A DNA stretch of 64,000 nt from Lucifuga dentata. Its lineage: Eukaryota > Chordata > Actinopteri > Ophidiiformes > Bythitidae. Below are positions 53,490 to 64,000 of this stretch, in pieces. The notes below the pieces were generated by a model. That model saw only the letters and a program-made list of their open reading frames with translations. It did not search any database and was not told the origin of the DNA. The stretch lies in assembly GCA_014773175.1 (NCBI GenBank), contig VXCM01002873.1:1-64000 (forward strand). Direction: 5' to 3'. Both the position numbers and the translations under genes were made by a program. Numbering within the stretch: the stretch's first letter is position 1; each line of letters starts with the position of its first letter.

Positions 53490-54600
53490 AAAAGAATCAT
53501 AAAGCTGTAATTTATCCCAACCCAACAGGTACAACGCACCTATCAGGAGAGTCGTAGAGATTAATCAAGCAAGTGAAAACAGCTGTGTTGAGGTTCCTTA
53601 GCTGTGTAGGCCAATATGTGGAACCCTGCTTTGTTCTAACTATGACTGTTTTAGAACTATTTACTTAAAACCAAAGTCAGGCTCTACATGATATAAAATG
53701 GAACTCATAAGATGGTAAGTTGACTTCCAGTTGTTATTGTATGAAATGATACTTAAATATTTATAATATTAATACTTATTTTAAAAAATAAAATGGGTAC
53801 ACTTAAGGTGGAAGGAGTTGCCATAGCACTACGTCAAATCTGTCAAAAGCTCTAATTAAAGTGGACATTCTGCACTGAAAAGTCACTGTGTCATTTCACA
53901 TTGAAAAGCAGAATATGGAGAAAAAATTGTGAGCATTTGTGTGTATGTGGGTGTGACTAATGTACTGGAGAGCTCTTTACTGGTGCTGACAAAAAGACAA
54001 GTTTACATTGCTGGTGCTAGTGTGTCCCTCCAGGGCTTCCGTCCATCCACTGACAGGGGAGATGAACTGAGACAAGATGTCAGAGCACGAAATGTCACAG
54101 CACTGCCAAACTGCTGCACTACACCCCTGACAGGCACACAATACACACATGCACACACTCACACATGTACAAGCATAGGGTTACATGTACTTCTTATATG
54201 CACACATGCATTTGATATGTTGCTCTCACCCACAAATTGCGCCTGCACACATAGACAACATGAAACATCAAGGTTCTGTGATATTTGTGCCTGCATAAGT
54301 TTTAGTATAAAGCCTGATTTTGATCTTGACTAAAAAAAAAAAAAAGGCCAAAAAGAGAATTTAATTCAAGTATATTGTTATAGCCTACTCTATTTTTAGT
54401 GGGCTTCCACAAATCCTAAAAGTGTGTAGTAAAAAAGTTAGAAGTGTGACAGTGGAAATGCAGCCAGAGAAAGAAAAGAGTTTGCAGGGAAAATAGGGAG
54501 ATGGGATGGAGGGATGAGTGTTACAATGTCTGCTGGCCAGTTCCTGTGTTTGTTTTCTTTGGTGGCTGTACACATTACAGATGTCTTGAATGTCTCCATC
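53490..54600. other. Unique sequence
   Basis: No gene recognised. The plus frame at 53929-54333 (134 codons) is in ordinary sequence with a CA-rich stretch; no signal peptide, domain or splice pattern was found. Confidence 0.45.
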
Positions 54601-54602
54601 TG

Positions 54603-54605
<3 letters not shown>

Positions 54606-54653
<48 letters not shown>
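54606..54653. repeat. (CT)n microsatellite
   Basis: About 24 CT units. Confidence 0.92.
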
Positions 54654-54655
<2 letters not shown>

Positions 54656-54865
54656 CTATCCTCGGGACTCAGTTTTCCTTAAGTATGTCAGTTTGGCTCT
54701 TCTTGCTCAAGTTCAAACATTTAGCCCTGAAACAGCCATTTGTCTCCCATGTAGAAGATAGAGAGGCCAAAACAGAGGAAAATACCTAAAGAAACAAAGA
54801 ATGAGAGAGAAAGAGGGAGGAGAAAACATCCTGTGTGTTTGACAGCACTTTTTGCTGCCTGATAC

Positions 54866-54905
54866 AAACACACACCCCACACACACACACCACACACACA
54901 CCACC
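54866..54905. repeat. CA-rich imperfect microsatellite
   Basis: CACACCCCACACA-type tract. Confidence 0.75.
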
Positions 54906-55085
54906 CCTGTCTCTTCTTGTTACTGGCTGTGCACTTGCAGTCCCTCTAGGGTATGTGGGGTCACTCATTGTGTGTGTTTGTGCTGGTGGGTGAGGGGAGT
55001 TCACCCGATGCCAATCCCCCCTCAACCATCCATGCTGACACACAAAAATACCCACACACACGTGCACATCTCTCTCTCTGCACAG

Positions 55086-55216
55086 CTACAGATGATGCAC
55101 TGTCCGGCTGTATTTCCATCACTGTGACGATGAGTGCTCCTGCCAAACGCCCGGCAACCAGAGTCACATCTGCTCCCATCTCTGTCTCCACAGCGATACT
55201 GCCGAAGTCTGCATGA
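55086..55216 (+). other. Weak candidate terminal coding exon (or conserved element)
   Basis: A pyrimidine tract ending in TCTCTCTCTCTGCACAG (a good splice acceptor, ending at 55085) leads into a CpG-containing block. In one frame it reads TDDALSGCISITVTMSAPAK, then RPATRVTSAPISVSTAILPK and SA, stopping at TGA 55214-55216. It is the least AT-rich and most codon-like short stretch in the window. Against it: another plus frame is Cys-rich from about 55105 (CTVRLYFHHCDDECSCQ), the minus strand is also open, no family is recognised, and no upstream exon was found. It may simply be a conserved non-coding block. Confidence 0.15.
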
Positions 55217-56024
55217 CAACCAACACATGACCAGAGGGCACAGAAAGAAAAAGAAAGAGAGATGGACAGAAGTGTTCGGTTACAGAAGATATCATAGCTT
55301 TGAGTTTTAGAATGTTTGGATGCTGAGTTTTAATGTGCATAGATAATTTCTTAGTTATCAAGCAGTCTAGTTTCCGGTGTCTATGAAAACATCACTTAAT
55401 GAAAAGAAATTATCTAGTCTAGTTAAAATGCAATATGGAATGGGCTGAATGTATCTTAACCTGGATGAGACTACCACCAGAGTAGAGCATTGCTAATGGA
55501 TTACTTTGTGCAGAAAGCCATGATGCAAACCAGATATATATGTTCTGATCTTTAAAGGCATTTCATGACATACACATGCCACGATTGAGGATATTTTTAA
55601 ATTTACTTTTGTCCTATAGGAGCTCCATTTTTACCTATTTAATTCAAACATCAGACAAAGACTGCATACTTGAATTTCCATTGGTAAAGGTAATTTCCTC
55701 CTGCCACTTTTCCCATTCCCTTTTCCCACTATACATTACTTTGGTTGTCTCTCTTGCTCTCTCATCCTCATAGCCTAACATTTATCCCTCCATACCTTAA
55801 TATGCAACATTTTGTTTGCCTCCCCTCCTTGCTCTCCTCCCTCTTTTACCATTCCTATACATGTATGTAACTGCTTTTCATACTCACTCTCCTCCCCTGC
55901 CTCCATCCCTCTCTCTATCTCTGTCACTTCTGCCAGGGTGTTTATATTTGCCCAGCCCACGGCAGAGTGTCTAACAAGCTGGAAAGAACTGGGGGTGAAA
56001 AGACAGCGCTGCTGCCAGCTAAGG

Positions 56025-56026
<2 letters not shown>
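55217..56026. other. Unique sequence
   Basis: No gene recognised. Pyrimidine-rich from about 55690 to 55925, which explains the overlapping open frames. Confidence 0.45.
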
Positions 56027-56059
<33 letters not shown>

Positions 56060-56096
56060 CGCTCGCTCGCTCGCTCGCTCGCTCGCTCGCTCGCTC
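56027..56096. repeat. (CT)n then (GCTC)n microsatellite
   Basis: About 14 CT units grade into about ten GCTC units (56056-56096). The minus-strand frame reads as repeated ASER/RASE, a translation of the repeat. Confidence 0.92.
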
Positions 56097-58160
56097 TCGT
56101 TCTTTCTTCTTCTCACTCTCTGAGAGTAGATATATTTCAGCTAATATACACTCAAGCTCTTCCACTTCAATGGTGTATTATCAACAAACACATCTATGCT
56201 CTTAACAGAAAAGCTTGTACTTAGCACTAGAAATGGTTCTTTGGACATGTCATACATGCTTTGAACCATCATTCAGTACAGAACCAGGACTTTAACCTAA
56301 AGCTCTTGAAGAAGTCCACTTTTTTTCTGTTTTCTACATTTATTACTTCTCACCTCTCCCCGTTTTTGTCATGCTCCTGTACTTGTTTTAATTCCTTTCA
56401 TCTCCTTTTTCCATCCCACATTTCCTCCCACCCTTCTCTCATCTCACAAGCTTTCTTTTGCTTTTTTACTGAGTTTTCCTTTGTTTCATTTTTCATCATC
56501 ATTTTTTCCCCTCAAGCTGTCCTTTTTCAAAATATCACAAAATATACAAATCACAGTAATACCAAAAACCATGAAAAGCCATGAAAAAAATACATGAGAA
56601 AATACCATGAACGTATTCCCATCCTCCACTCCGTCTAGGAGAGTTCAGTTTGGGTGTTTAACCTTACACTTGCCTGGGGTCGGGAGCAGGAGAGTGTGGC
56701 GGTCGGTCCGTTAAACGACTGCAGCAAGGGAGTTAAAGAAAAGAGCTAGGAGAGCGAGGGAGTAAAACATGGGGGAGAGACAGTTGGTGTGCACCACCTC
56801 TTTGAAATGCAGAGAGGGTGAAGTCCTGCACCCCTCCTCCTCTCTCTTTACCCCCTCTCCCCAAAGTGAGGCACTGCATATTCACCATTATTAGACACTG
56901 AATTATACGCTCCCACCAAGAGAGAGAGGGATGGATGGCAGTGGTGGTAAAGAGGTTGTAACCAGATAGGCAGTTAGGTGAGCACGAGGGAAGGTAAAGA
57001 TTTAGGAGAAAGAGGGTGGGTGGGGAGAGGTCAAGCTGTTTTGGTTTTCCAGACGGAGGGCCTATGTTTAATAATTAATACACAGAAAAGGCAGGTAAAG
57101 CTGTTGTGTGCTGGCCTCTCAATAAATGGTGAGCTTGTATGAAGGTGTGTGAGTGGAAGAGTGGAGTCAGGTGTATGCATGCATGTGTGTATGTTCCTGT
57201 GCACGTATGTCTTTGGTGATATCTGAGTGGTATGTGCTTTGCGTGCATGAGAGAGAGAGTGCACGTATGTGGTGAACATGTGTGAGTGGGATCACCCGCC
57301 CAAGTACACGCTAAGTGAGTCGATGAATCACCTTGAGCCCGTGCCTTAGATTTTAAATGCATTTTCAAAGTCGCAATATTTTAACTCAGGACGTACAGTT
57401 GGCTGGTACAAACGAAAGCGTTAGCGATGAGAAATGAGCACGATGGGTCAAAACAAGTCATTTTACACAGTGTGCATGCATCATGCAATTCTAGCTGTAC
57501 TGTGTGTTTCATTTAGACACCTATCGTTGGTGTGTTTATATTATTGCAAATTATGGGTGCTGACTAAAAGGTTTCTTCATGTCAACAACACAGAAAGATT
57601 GCAATTATGAGAGTAATGTAACGTGGTAATTTTTATTGTATTTATAATTAAGTAACTTACTAACTTACTTTTAGTCATGTTCTTAATTAAAAAGAACATA
57701 AAATACAAACACAATTAAAACAAGTGACACAACAGAAGTATTTACATATTTAGAATAATCATGCCAAGTACACTGTAAAGTATTACATGTGACAGAGCTT
57801 CCAGCTCAATAAATCATGATCAGTTTGGCTGTTGCTCAAGCCATACTTTGCCCTCAATCATAAATTAAGAACTAGACTCAAATCTATCTGTGACAGTTCT
57901 CATTATGCCCTCCTAAATATTACAACAGAAACAATTCATGCACATGTTGTTGTATGCTTATGTTGTTCATGCACATGTTGTTCATTAATTTATGATGCAG
58001 GCAAAAGGTGTAAAATACAAGTAATAATTGTCCTCAAGTTGGATTTGTATTGGTGATATCAATAAATGCAATGTGAATGGAAAACGTTATTTTTAATGTA
58101 GATTAAATGGAAATGGAAATGGCTTGACACTGAAATGTTCTCTGTAAATATAACTATGTA
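56097..58160. other. Unique sequence with a balanced block
   Basis: No gene recognised. 56640-56960 is GC-balanced and complex (GGCGGTCGGTCCGTTAAACG, CACTGCATATTCACCATTAT) and may be functional non-coding DNA. 57120-57280 is GT-rich and imperfect. 57930-57985 has a direct repeat of CATGCACATGTTGTT-like words. Confidence 0.4.
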
Positions 58161-58164
58161 AGTA

Positions 58165-58167
<3 letters not shown>

Positions 58168-58201
<34 letters not shown>
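58168..58201. repeat. (GA)n microsatellite
   Basis: About 17 AG units. Confidence 0.9.
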
Positions 58202-58203
<2 letters not shown>

Positions 58204-58347
58204 CACATGGAAAAACACAAAAAGCAGTGGAGAGAAACAAATACTGATACACACAGAGCTGCTGGTCTGTCTCTGATAATGCCCACTGGATGTTCTCACC
58301 TTTCACAGAGTCTGTCTGTGGCTCTATTTATAATCTTATCACTAAGG

Positions 58348-58349
<2 letters not shown>

Positions 58350-58385
<36 letters not shown>
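58350..58385. repeat. (CA)n microsatellite
   Basis: About 18 CA units. Confidence 0.9.
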
Positions 58386-58387
<2 letters not shown>

Positions 58388-58755
58388 CTGCTTTCTTGAG
58401 GTCTGCTTGTCCGTGTGTGTGTAGGTGCAGGTATCTGTGTGTGTCATGGTGGAGATGGATCCAAGTGTACGGCCCCAGCAGGTTTGCTTCAGTGTGATAA
58501 CAGCCTGTGATTTGTATCTGTAGATGAAGCATCGGCATAATAAATGTTTTCTACCTCTCACCTTCCCCCATCTCTTTCTCTCTCTCTTTCTGTATCTCTC
58601 CTCTCTTTTACACACAGTTTATCTGTCTTTCTCTCTCAAGTTCTTTGTAATTCTGTCTTTCTTGTTCTTGTTAGTTTTGGCCTCTGAAGTTTCTTTATTT
58701 TTTCTTGTATCTTCTTCAGTTTCTTCTTCAGATTATTTTCCTCTTTGTATCTTTA

Positions 58756-58759
<4 letters not shown>

Positions 58760-58812
<53 letters not shown>
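58760..58812. repeat. (CT)n microsatellite
   Basis: About 26 CT units within a pyrimidine-rich block from 58557. Confidence 0.9.
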
Positions 58813-58814
<2 letters not shown>

Positions 58815-59960
58815 GTGCTCATCCATGAATGAGCACATGCAGATGGACGTGTGTGTGTGTGTGGTATAGAGTGAGAAGGTGTCAGTACTGTTCTCAGGTC
58901 AGTTGGGTTTGATCTTTTCCACCTTCTGCTTTCACACATTAACTGACAGCCTGTAGGCTGAATGAGAGAGGGAGTGAGTGTCACACACATATACACAATT
59001 CATATACTGAGCTTACAAGTTTAACCAGAAGTAGTCATTGTTCAGCGCCTGATATAGTAATAGTTAACTCAGTCATTAACAAAACATCAAAATATGAATA
59101 AGAGATTTTTTTTTTTTTCATTTTCTGGAGTGATTTCATGATTCTACAGTATCTGTTAGTGCTTATTCGATGGCTCACAATGAACTCACAACAACACATC
59201 ACTCCAATTTCAACTTCCTGCACCTTCTTTCATTTCCATCAGTTCATGTCTGTGTTTAGTCTTGAGGGTGCAATTTTTCTGGCTCAACTAAAGGATCTCT
59301 TACTGCCGCTGATGTATAGTTTTCTCCTGGTCTGTCATAAATTCCTGTCAGTGGTGTTAGCTGAGGTTAGGTTCTATTCAATTCTGCTCTCCACAGTCAG
59401 TCTATCTGCCTGTTATCCCTTCCAACTCTCTTCTCATCCTCATCCCTGACTAATACTCAGTGTGAAAGGAGAAGGTCTGTTGGCAAACTCTTCTCTTTCC
59501 TCCTCCCATCTCTTTTACTTTTGCTGGCTATTCTCCTTCAGCATGTCTGTGTTTCTGTCTGTCTTCCTCCTCCTGATTTCCAGGATCTCTTTTTCCATTC
59601 TGTCTGCCTGATGTCTGTCACTTCCTCTGTCTTCCTGTTTCATCATCTCAGTTCCCCCCACGCCCCCNCCCCCCAGAGTCTTATCGCTTCTCCTCTGTCT
59701 ACTCCCCCTCTTAACTTCTCTTTCTGTTTGTTCAGTGTGTGTGAAGAAGTGTTGGATAAAGCCAGGTAGATATATTAGGGATATACTGCTTGCTTGAATG
59801 TGGTCTAATTTTCCATAATGAACTGCAGTCCAATCCTCACCTTCATCATCTTTAGATCTCATTTTAAGGAAGTGGAAAGAAATCAATTTTCACTCTTATT
59901 AAGAGAGGCCTAAGTCTCTGATTCGAGTATGAGCATAAGCGTGGGTGGGTCGGGGGTACA
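58813..59960. other. Unique, pyrimidine-rich sequence
   Basis: No gene recognised. A C run with an N at 59668. Opposed frames at 59515-59886 are compositional. Confidence 0.45.
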
Positions 59961-59963
59961 CTG

Positions 59964-60020
<57 letters not shown>
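59961..60020. repeat. (CT)n microsatellite
   Basis: About 29 CT units with one GT interruption. Confidence 0.9.
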
Positions 60021-60021
<1 letters not shown>

Positions 60022-60109
60022 ATTCACTTTCTGTAGCTTTCTTTTCCTCTGTCTTTTCTTAATGCATGACTCTTCTTTTCTTTCTTTGTGTTCATTTTTC
60101 ATTCGTACC

Positions 60110-60290
60110 CCTCTGCCAGCGATTATCCCAGTGCATATCAGAGGCGCTTAATGAAGATTCACAACATTTTCCCCTCCCAGCTAATACCTTATCAAAGGAG
60201 AAATCTCGTTCCAGAAAATCAATTTTCTTTCATATTATTAAGTCCTCCTCTACTGCACTTGCATGCATGATTCCTTTGGTTTAGCGCTGC
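60110..60290. other. High-complexity island, possible conserved non-coding element
   Basis: CAGCGATTATCCCAGTGCAT (contains TAATC-type homeobox word on the other strand), GGCGCTTAATGAAGATTCAC and TTGCATGCATGATTCC. Repeat-free and balanced between pyrimidine and GAGAA repeats. Confidence 0.28.
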
Positions 60291-60377
60291 AAAGCAACAG
60301 TCAGAGACTTAACCCTGAGTGCCCTGCACACTCCATCCACACACAGGCTGATCAGATATCTCTCACAGCTACACCAC

Positions 60378-60512
60378 AGCTTAAGCAGATAGAGAAGAGA
60401 AGAGAAGAGAAGAGAAGAGAAGAGAAGAGAAGAGAAGAGAAGAGNAGCTTAAGCAGATAGAGAAGAGAAGAGAAGAGAAGAGAAGAGAAGAGAAGAGAAG
60501 AGAAGAGAAGAG
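60378..60512. repeat. (GAGAA)n satellite with 67-bp duplication around N
   Basis: AGCTTAAGCAGATA followed by GAGAA units (60378-60444) is repeated exactly after the N at 60445 (60446-60512). The duplicated unique lead-in points to an assembly overlap, so the real array is probably one copy of uncertain length. Confidence 0.88.
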
Positions 60513-60676
60513 CTCAGGAACTGATGTCTGTTACTTGTTAGAAATGTTTCCATGTGTTGGAGAGATGTAGATTTCTCTCTAATGTTGACTGTCATTAAAA
60601 AAAAAAAAAAACTCTATTAAATGTAGAGAAAAGAATGATCCACCTCAGCTATAGTCATATTTTCACATGGTTTTTA

Positions 60677-60722
60677 GAAGACCCTTGAAAGAAAGTGTCA
60701 GTGCTTTCTTTCAAGGGTCTTC
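60677..60722. repeat. Perfect 19-bp inverted repeat, 8-nt spacer
   Basis: GAAGACCCTTGAAAGAAAG at 60677-60695 and its exact reverse complement at 60704-60722, separated by TGTCAGTG. Confidence 0.93.
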
Positions 60723-62740
60723 TTCTTCTTTTTCTTTTAAGTTGGCTGGAGATATGTGAAAGATACAACATATGACCTGATACAAAGACTCAAATTTAGT
60801 CCAAAATGCTAAAAGTATGTAGTTTGCACCACCAGAGAGCGTAGTTTATGCATTTTTCTTTCCTTAAAAAAAAAATAATAATAAAAAATAGAGGAAACAG
60901 ATCATAAGCCTGACAGAAATATATGCAATACATGCAGAATATGTTGCTACCCTTACAGCTGCTGAGCTACTACAACTTCCCTTGATAAAGGATAGACTTC
61001 CCACTCACCTTTAATAAGAGTAGAAGATGCAAAAATCAATATACCAAGGTCAAGGTAATGCTACTAATCTCACAGGAAGAAATTTGTATGTCAATATACG
61101 TCAGCGCACACATGCAGTTATTCTAGTAGCTGAGGGTATGAGGATTTTTTTTTCCTGCAGTATGCTGACTGGTGATGCCTCTCAGAGAAGTAGATCAGGA
61201 ACAAACTAAACTAAACCTGTTCTGTGATATAACTGAATCAGTACGAAGTCAGTCTGGAGGATTAAATATTCTATCCAATATAGGGTAATGTGAGGACTGG
61301 AACAAATCATTCCTGGTCGGCACCGAAACACCTTAAAAAAAACTTTTGATTTTGCACCAGACTGTGAACTAAGATGGTGACAAGTGAAGGGATCAGTATT
61401 TTAATTATGTTAAGAAGGAACAGCAGAAGCAACGACAGAAGAGATGGCACCTTATGTTTCTGGCACACTTTATCTGCTTCTCAAAACTTTCAGCCATTCT
61501 CCTGGTTGTCGCTGACATCATTGGACAAAACTTGACATTGACTTTACTTGACTAAATTTTTGTGGGTATTGCGCATTTGTGAACATCTAACATTATTTTG
61601 TAAGGACGTGCATAACCAATATTTCAAACAAAAGCACCTGATTGACTGTGATGTGTACATGTATAGTACAAGCATACATCAAGTATAAGCCTGGCCTAAT
61701 GGAGCACGCTTATAGACTTTTCTCAGGAGTTGGTGGAAAACAAATCCTGTGAGATGTGTTAAGTGATGCATAAACACTTAACACAGCTTATTGTACTAGA
61801 ATTTAAGGTAAACAATGTTTACGCTGGAGATAAGTGGTGAAAATTGTATTTCCATGTGTTGCTACATTCACTCAATGCACCGCATAAAGCTGTCAGTGTG
61901 TGTGATATAGACTTTAAGGATTAGCTCCAAGAGTATAGCTTGGCAGAGCAGCATTATTCTCTCATCATCATATTGTTGAATTCATCCATTATAAATTAAT
62001 TTAAAGGATTACACTTTACTGAGGAAGTGTTGCCAAATACAAATGACCTCTGTTCTGTTCTTTAGGGCCTTTTAAAAGCAGTTGGTGAATGCAGTATATA
62101 TATGCATTACAGCACCCACAGCTCCAGCTCAGGATGTGGTATATCTCAGAGAAGATTCTCTGCCTAAGCACATGCTTTGTGGTTGAATGATGATTATTTT
62201 ATTTGAATCATTCATAAAAATATCAGTAATGATAGAATTCCACACAAAAGCTCAGTAGTAGCTGTGGTTCCTGTCCTTTTATTAAGTGTTAACATTCACA
62301 AAAGAAAGGTAAGCTAAGTCAGCAGGGCATATCCAAATGGATCTATTATTTGATTTGAAGCCCAGAAGCAAGCAAAGTTTTAAGAAAACTTATTATATTG
62401 GTTTGTACTGTTTGCCCTGTCTCTCAGATTGCCCTTCATGCACTTACACTGGGGCTAATAGTAGCTAATAATTACGCTGCCTATTTGTCTTCTGAATCAT
62501 ACACAACCTTATTTTGCCTTGGGTTTGAGATCAATCTCAAGGCCTAACTTCATATTTACTGCTCGAAAACAGTTTACTTTCCTTTGCTGCTTGAAAACCA
62601 CTGTGACAGACTATAGGACGGTGCAGGAATAGGCCCTATGGCAGAGCTGCTGGGTGATAGATAAAGTAGGGCAGAGGTAATGATGAGGTATCATCGATGT
62701 AAATGATACTCAGGGAGGCCTGGCAAGAGGTGTATGCGTG
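60723..62740. other. Unique AT-rich sequence
   Basis: No gene or transposon recognised. 62410-62640 is somewhat more complex and contains a small hairpin word TTGAGATCAATCTCAA (about 62525-62540). Confidence 0.45.
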
Positions 62741-62935
62741 CGGGGGGTGAGAGCAGGTGAAAGAGAGAAAAAGAGAGAGATGTAGGCAGCTGAGAGAGAC
62801 ACCAACACTCATGAGAGATGGGAGCAGGTGAGAAGGAGGATGGGAGGAGAGGTGGATGGATGGAGGGAGGGAGAGAGGGAATAGGGATGATGAAGAGGGA
62901 GAGGAGAGAGAAACAGAGGTGTTGGGGGTGGTGAT
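62741..62935. repeat. Purine-rich (GA/GGA) tract
   Basis: Long plus-strand purine run with GAGA, GGATGGA and GGGAGAG units. The minus-strand frame over it (62636-63097) is serine/leucine/proline-rich and compositional. Confidence 0.75.
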
Positions 62936-63144
62936 GTATGTAGGCCTGTCAGAGAGTGGTCGGGGAAGATGCAGTGCACTCCTTACACTGGGGAAGCAAC
63001 CCCCCGGCATACACACACACAGATGGACACACAAGCGCAAATGAACATTTGCACAGAAACACACACACATACACACAAATACACATTTGGCATCCATTCC
63101 ACACCCACCTACATGTACCTACCGCATCTCCCTAGGCTGGCCTG

Positions 63145-63345
63145 GATGTAGAGGCTGACTAATAACCTAAAGGTTGTTGGGTTGATCCCTGCCGCAGACA
63201 GGGGTGTTTTCTCGCTGTGAGCTGGCAACAGGAAGGGGGTGGTATTACTTCTAAAGCTCCCCCCCCAGCAGTGCCCTTGAATAAGGCACTGAGCCCCACA
63301 CTGAACTGCAGGGGGCTCACTCTGGCATCTCTGATGAAACGCAAA
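63145..63345 (+). mobile_element. tRNA-derived SINE fragment
   Basis: TGTTGGGTTGATCCCTGCC (63177-63195) fits a tRNA-type B box, and upstream TGTAGAGGCTGACTAATAAC may be a decayed A-box region. It is followed by CAGTGCCCTTGAATAAGGCA then CTGAGCCCCACACTGAACTG, which matches the 'gtgtccttgagcaaggcacttaacccc' core conserved in fish tRNA SINEs. The tail family was not identified. Confidence 0.55.
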
Positions 63346-63844
63346 TGTCTAGAGGGCTGTGTATGTATCAAGAGGGGACATGCAGAAAGACATATTTCAG
63401 CTTCCTGGTTTAAATTAGCAATGTAATCTTTTATCTCCCAGAATGTACCTGTCTGATCCAGGTGGGTCATTACTGCAAAGGCATGTTCAGCACCAAGCAC
63501 CTCAAATACACCAAAATGACTGTATCTCTAAAATTCTACTCCAAATTAAGTTTTCAAATGTAAACAAATGTTAACTACAGGGAATCATGTTTGAATTTAT
63601 ACAAAAGAAAAAATATATATATATATTTTCTTTTTTTTTCTTTTTATATCTAACCTGCATGTTCACCATGTTTTGGGATTTGTGGGTGGATGAAGCAGCC
63701 ATATTGGGCAATTTTTTTGTTTTTTGGCAACATGGATACACAACTTTTTCAAAATCAATCAGATTTATCTCAGCGTTTACCTGAATGAAACAAAAGTACT
63801 GATGCAGCTCCTCAGGCAACGTTGCCCATCAGAGTTGCCCAAAA
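63346..63844. other. AT-rich unique sequence before terminal gap
   Basis: No gene recognised. (AT)n/T-rich at 63610-63645. Confidence 0.5.
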
Positions 63845-64000
63845 NNNNNNNNNNNNNNNNNNNNNNNNNNNNNNNNNNNNNNNNNNNNNNNNNNNNNNNN
63901 NNNNNNNNNNNNNNNNNNNNNNNNNNNNNNNNNNNNNNNNNNNNNNNNNNNNNNNNNNNNNNNNNNNNNNNNNNNNNNNNNNNNNNNNNNNNNNNNNNNN
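63845..64000. other. Assembly gap reaching window end
   Basis: 156 N to the end of the window; the true gap size is unknown. Confidence 0.97.

Noticed and set aside
53929..54333. 134-codon plus frame as a secreted or regulatory peptide
   Set aside because: No signal peptide, no domain, contains CA-repeat translation, no splice signals.
55775..56123. Arginine/serine/glutamate repeat proteins on either strand
   Set aside because: Direct translation of the (CT)n-(GCTC)n array.
62636..63097. 153-codon minus-strand frame
   Set aside because: Serine/proline/leucine-rich because of a purine tract; overlaps CA-rich sequence at its start and has no domain.
1..64000. CRISPR arrays, operons, prophage or bacterial defence systems
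   Set aside because: Tandem repeats here are microsatellites without regular unique spacers; no ribosome-binding-site/ORF organisation; composition and transposons are those of a fish.
1..64000. Endogenous retrovirus or LTR element
   Set aside because: No long direct terminal repeats, primer-binding site, polypurine tract or gag/pol-like frame was seen; the only long exact direct repeats are the N-flanked assembly duplications.

Overview
The window looks like non-coding chromosomal DNA from a teleost (ray-finned) fish. It is AT-rich, very dense in CA/GT, GA/CT, TATC/GATA and TTTC microsatellites, and carries remnants of DNA transposons typical of fish: Tol2-like hAT, Tc1-like, miniature inverted-repeat elements (MITEs), a MADF (Myb-like) domain relic of the kind carried by Harbinger elements, non-LTR 3' tails and a tRNA-type SINE. 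I found no intact protein-coding gene, no rRNA or tRNA gene, no CRISPR array and no bacterial or plasmid-like organisation. Almost all open frames are microsatellite translations (poly SL, ER, TH, VC) or chance frames. The species cannot be named from the sequence.

Layout. 1-2.5 kb: unique DNA, purine-rich blocks and a GC-rich patch with a degenerate repeated motif. 3-7.3 kb: transposon-rich, with a broken hAT transposase on the minus strand (about 4375-4557), a CpG-rich patch (5470-5730) and a 478-bp terminal-inverted-repeat (TIR) element (6812-7289). 8.8-22 kb: mostly unique sequence and microsatellites, a dispersed repeat seen twice (9555-9745, 15535-16050), an RTE-like LINE tail (14455-14582) and several islands that read like conserved non-coding DNA. 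22.3-27.5 kb: a Tc1 end, then a Tc1-like element (26031-27509) holding a nested TIR element and a LINE tail. 28-37 kb: hAT derivatives, the clearest being a 1,025-bp Tol2-like remnant with near-perfect 8-bp target duplications (33975-34999). 37-52 kb: microsatellites, a MADF-domain pseudogene (39990-40160), the second copy of the 6.8-kb TIR family (47979-48556) and more complex unique islands. 52-64 kb: a 643-bp TIR element (52847-53489), one weak exon candidate (55086-55216), a 5-bp satellite, a SINE and a terminal gap.

Assembly quality matters here. Nineteen isolated Ns occur. At five of them 63-67 bp is repeated exactly on either side of the N, which is what unmerged contig overlaps look like. 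Most of the others lie in homopolymers or microsatellites. Two longer gaps are at 27344-27427 and 63845-64000.

I see no convincing undescribed multi-gene system. The observations most worth following up are the Tol2-like remnant, the two-copy TA-flanked TIR family, the nested Tc1 locus, a set of short perfect inverted repeats that may mark template-switch mutations, and several candidate regulatory islands in what may be a gene desert or a very large intron.
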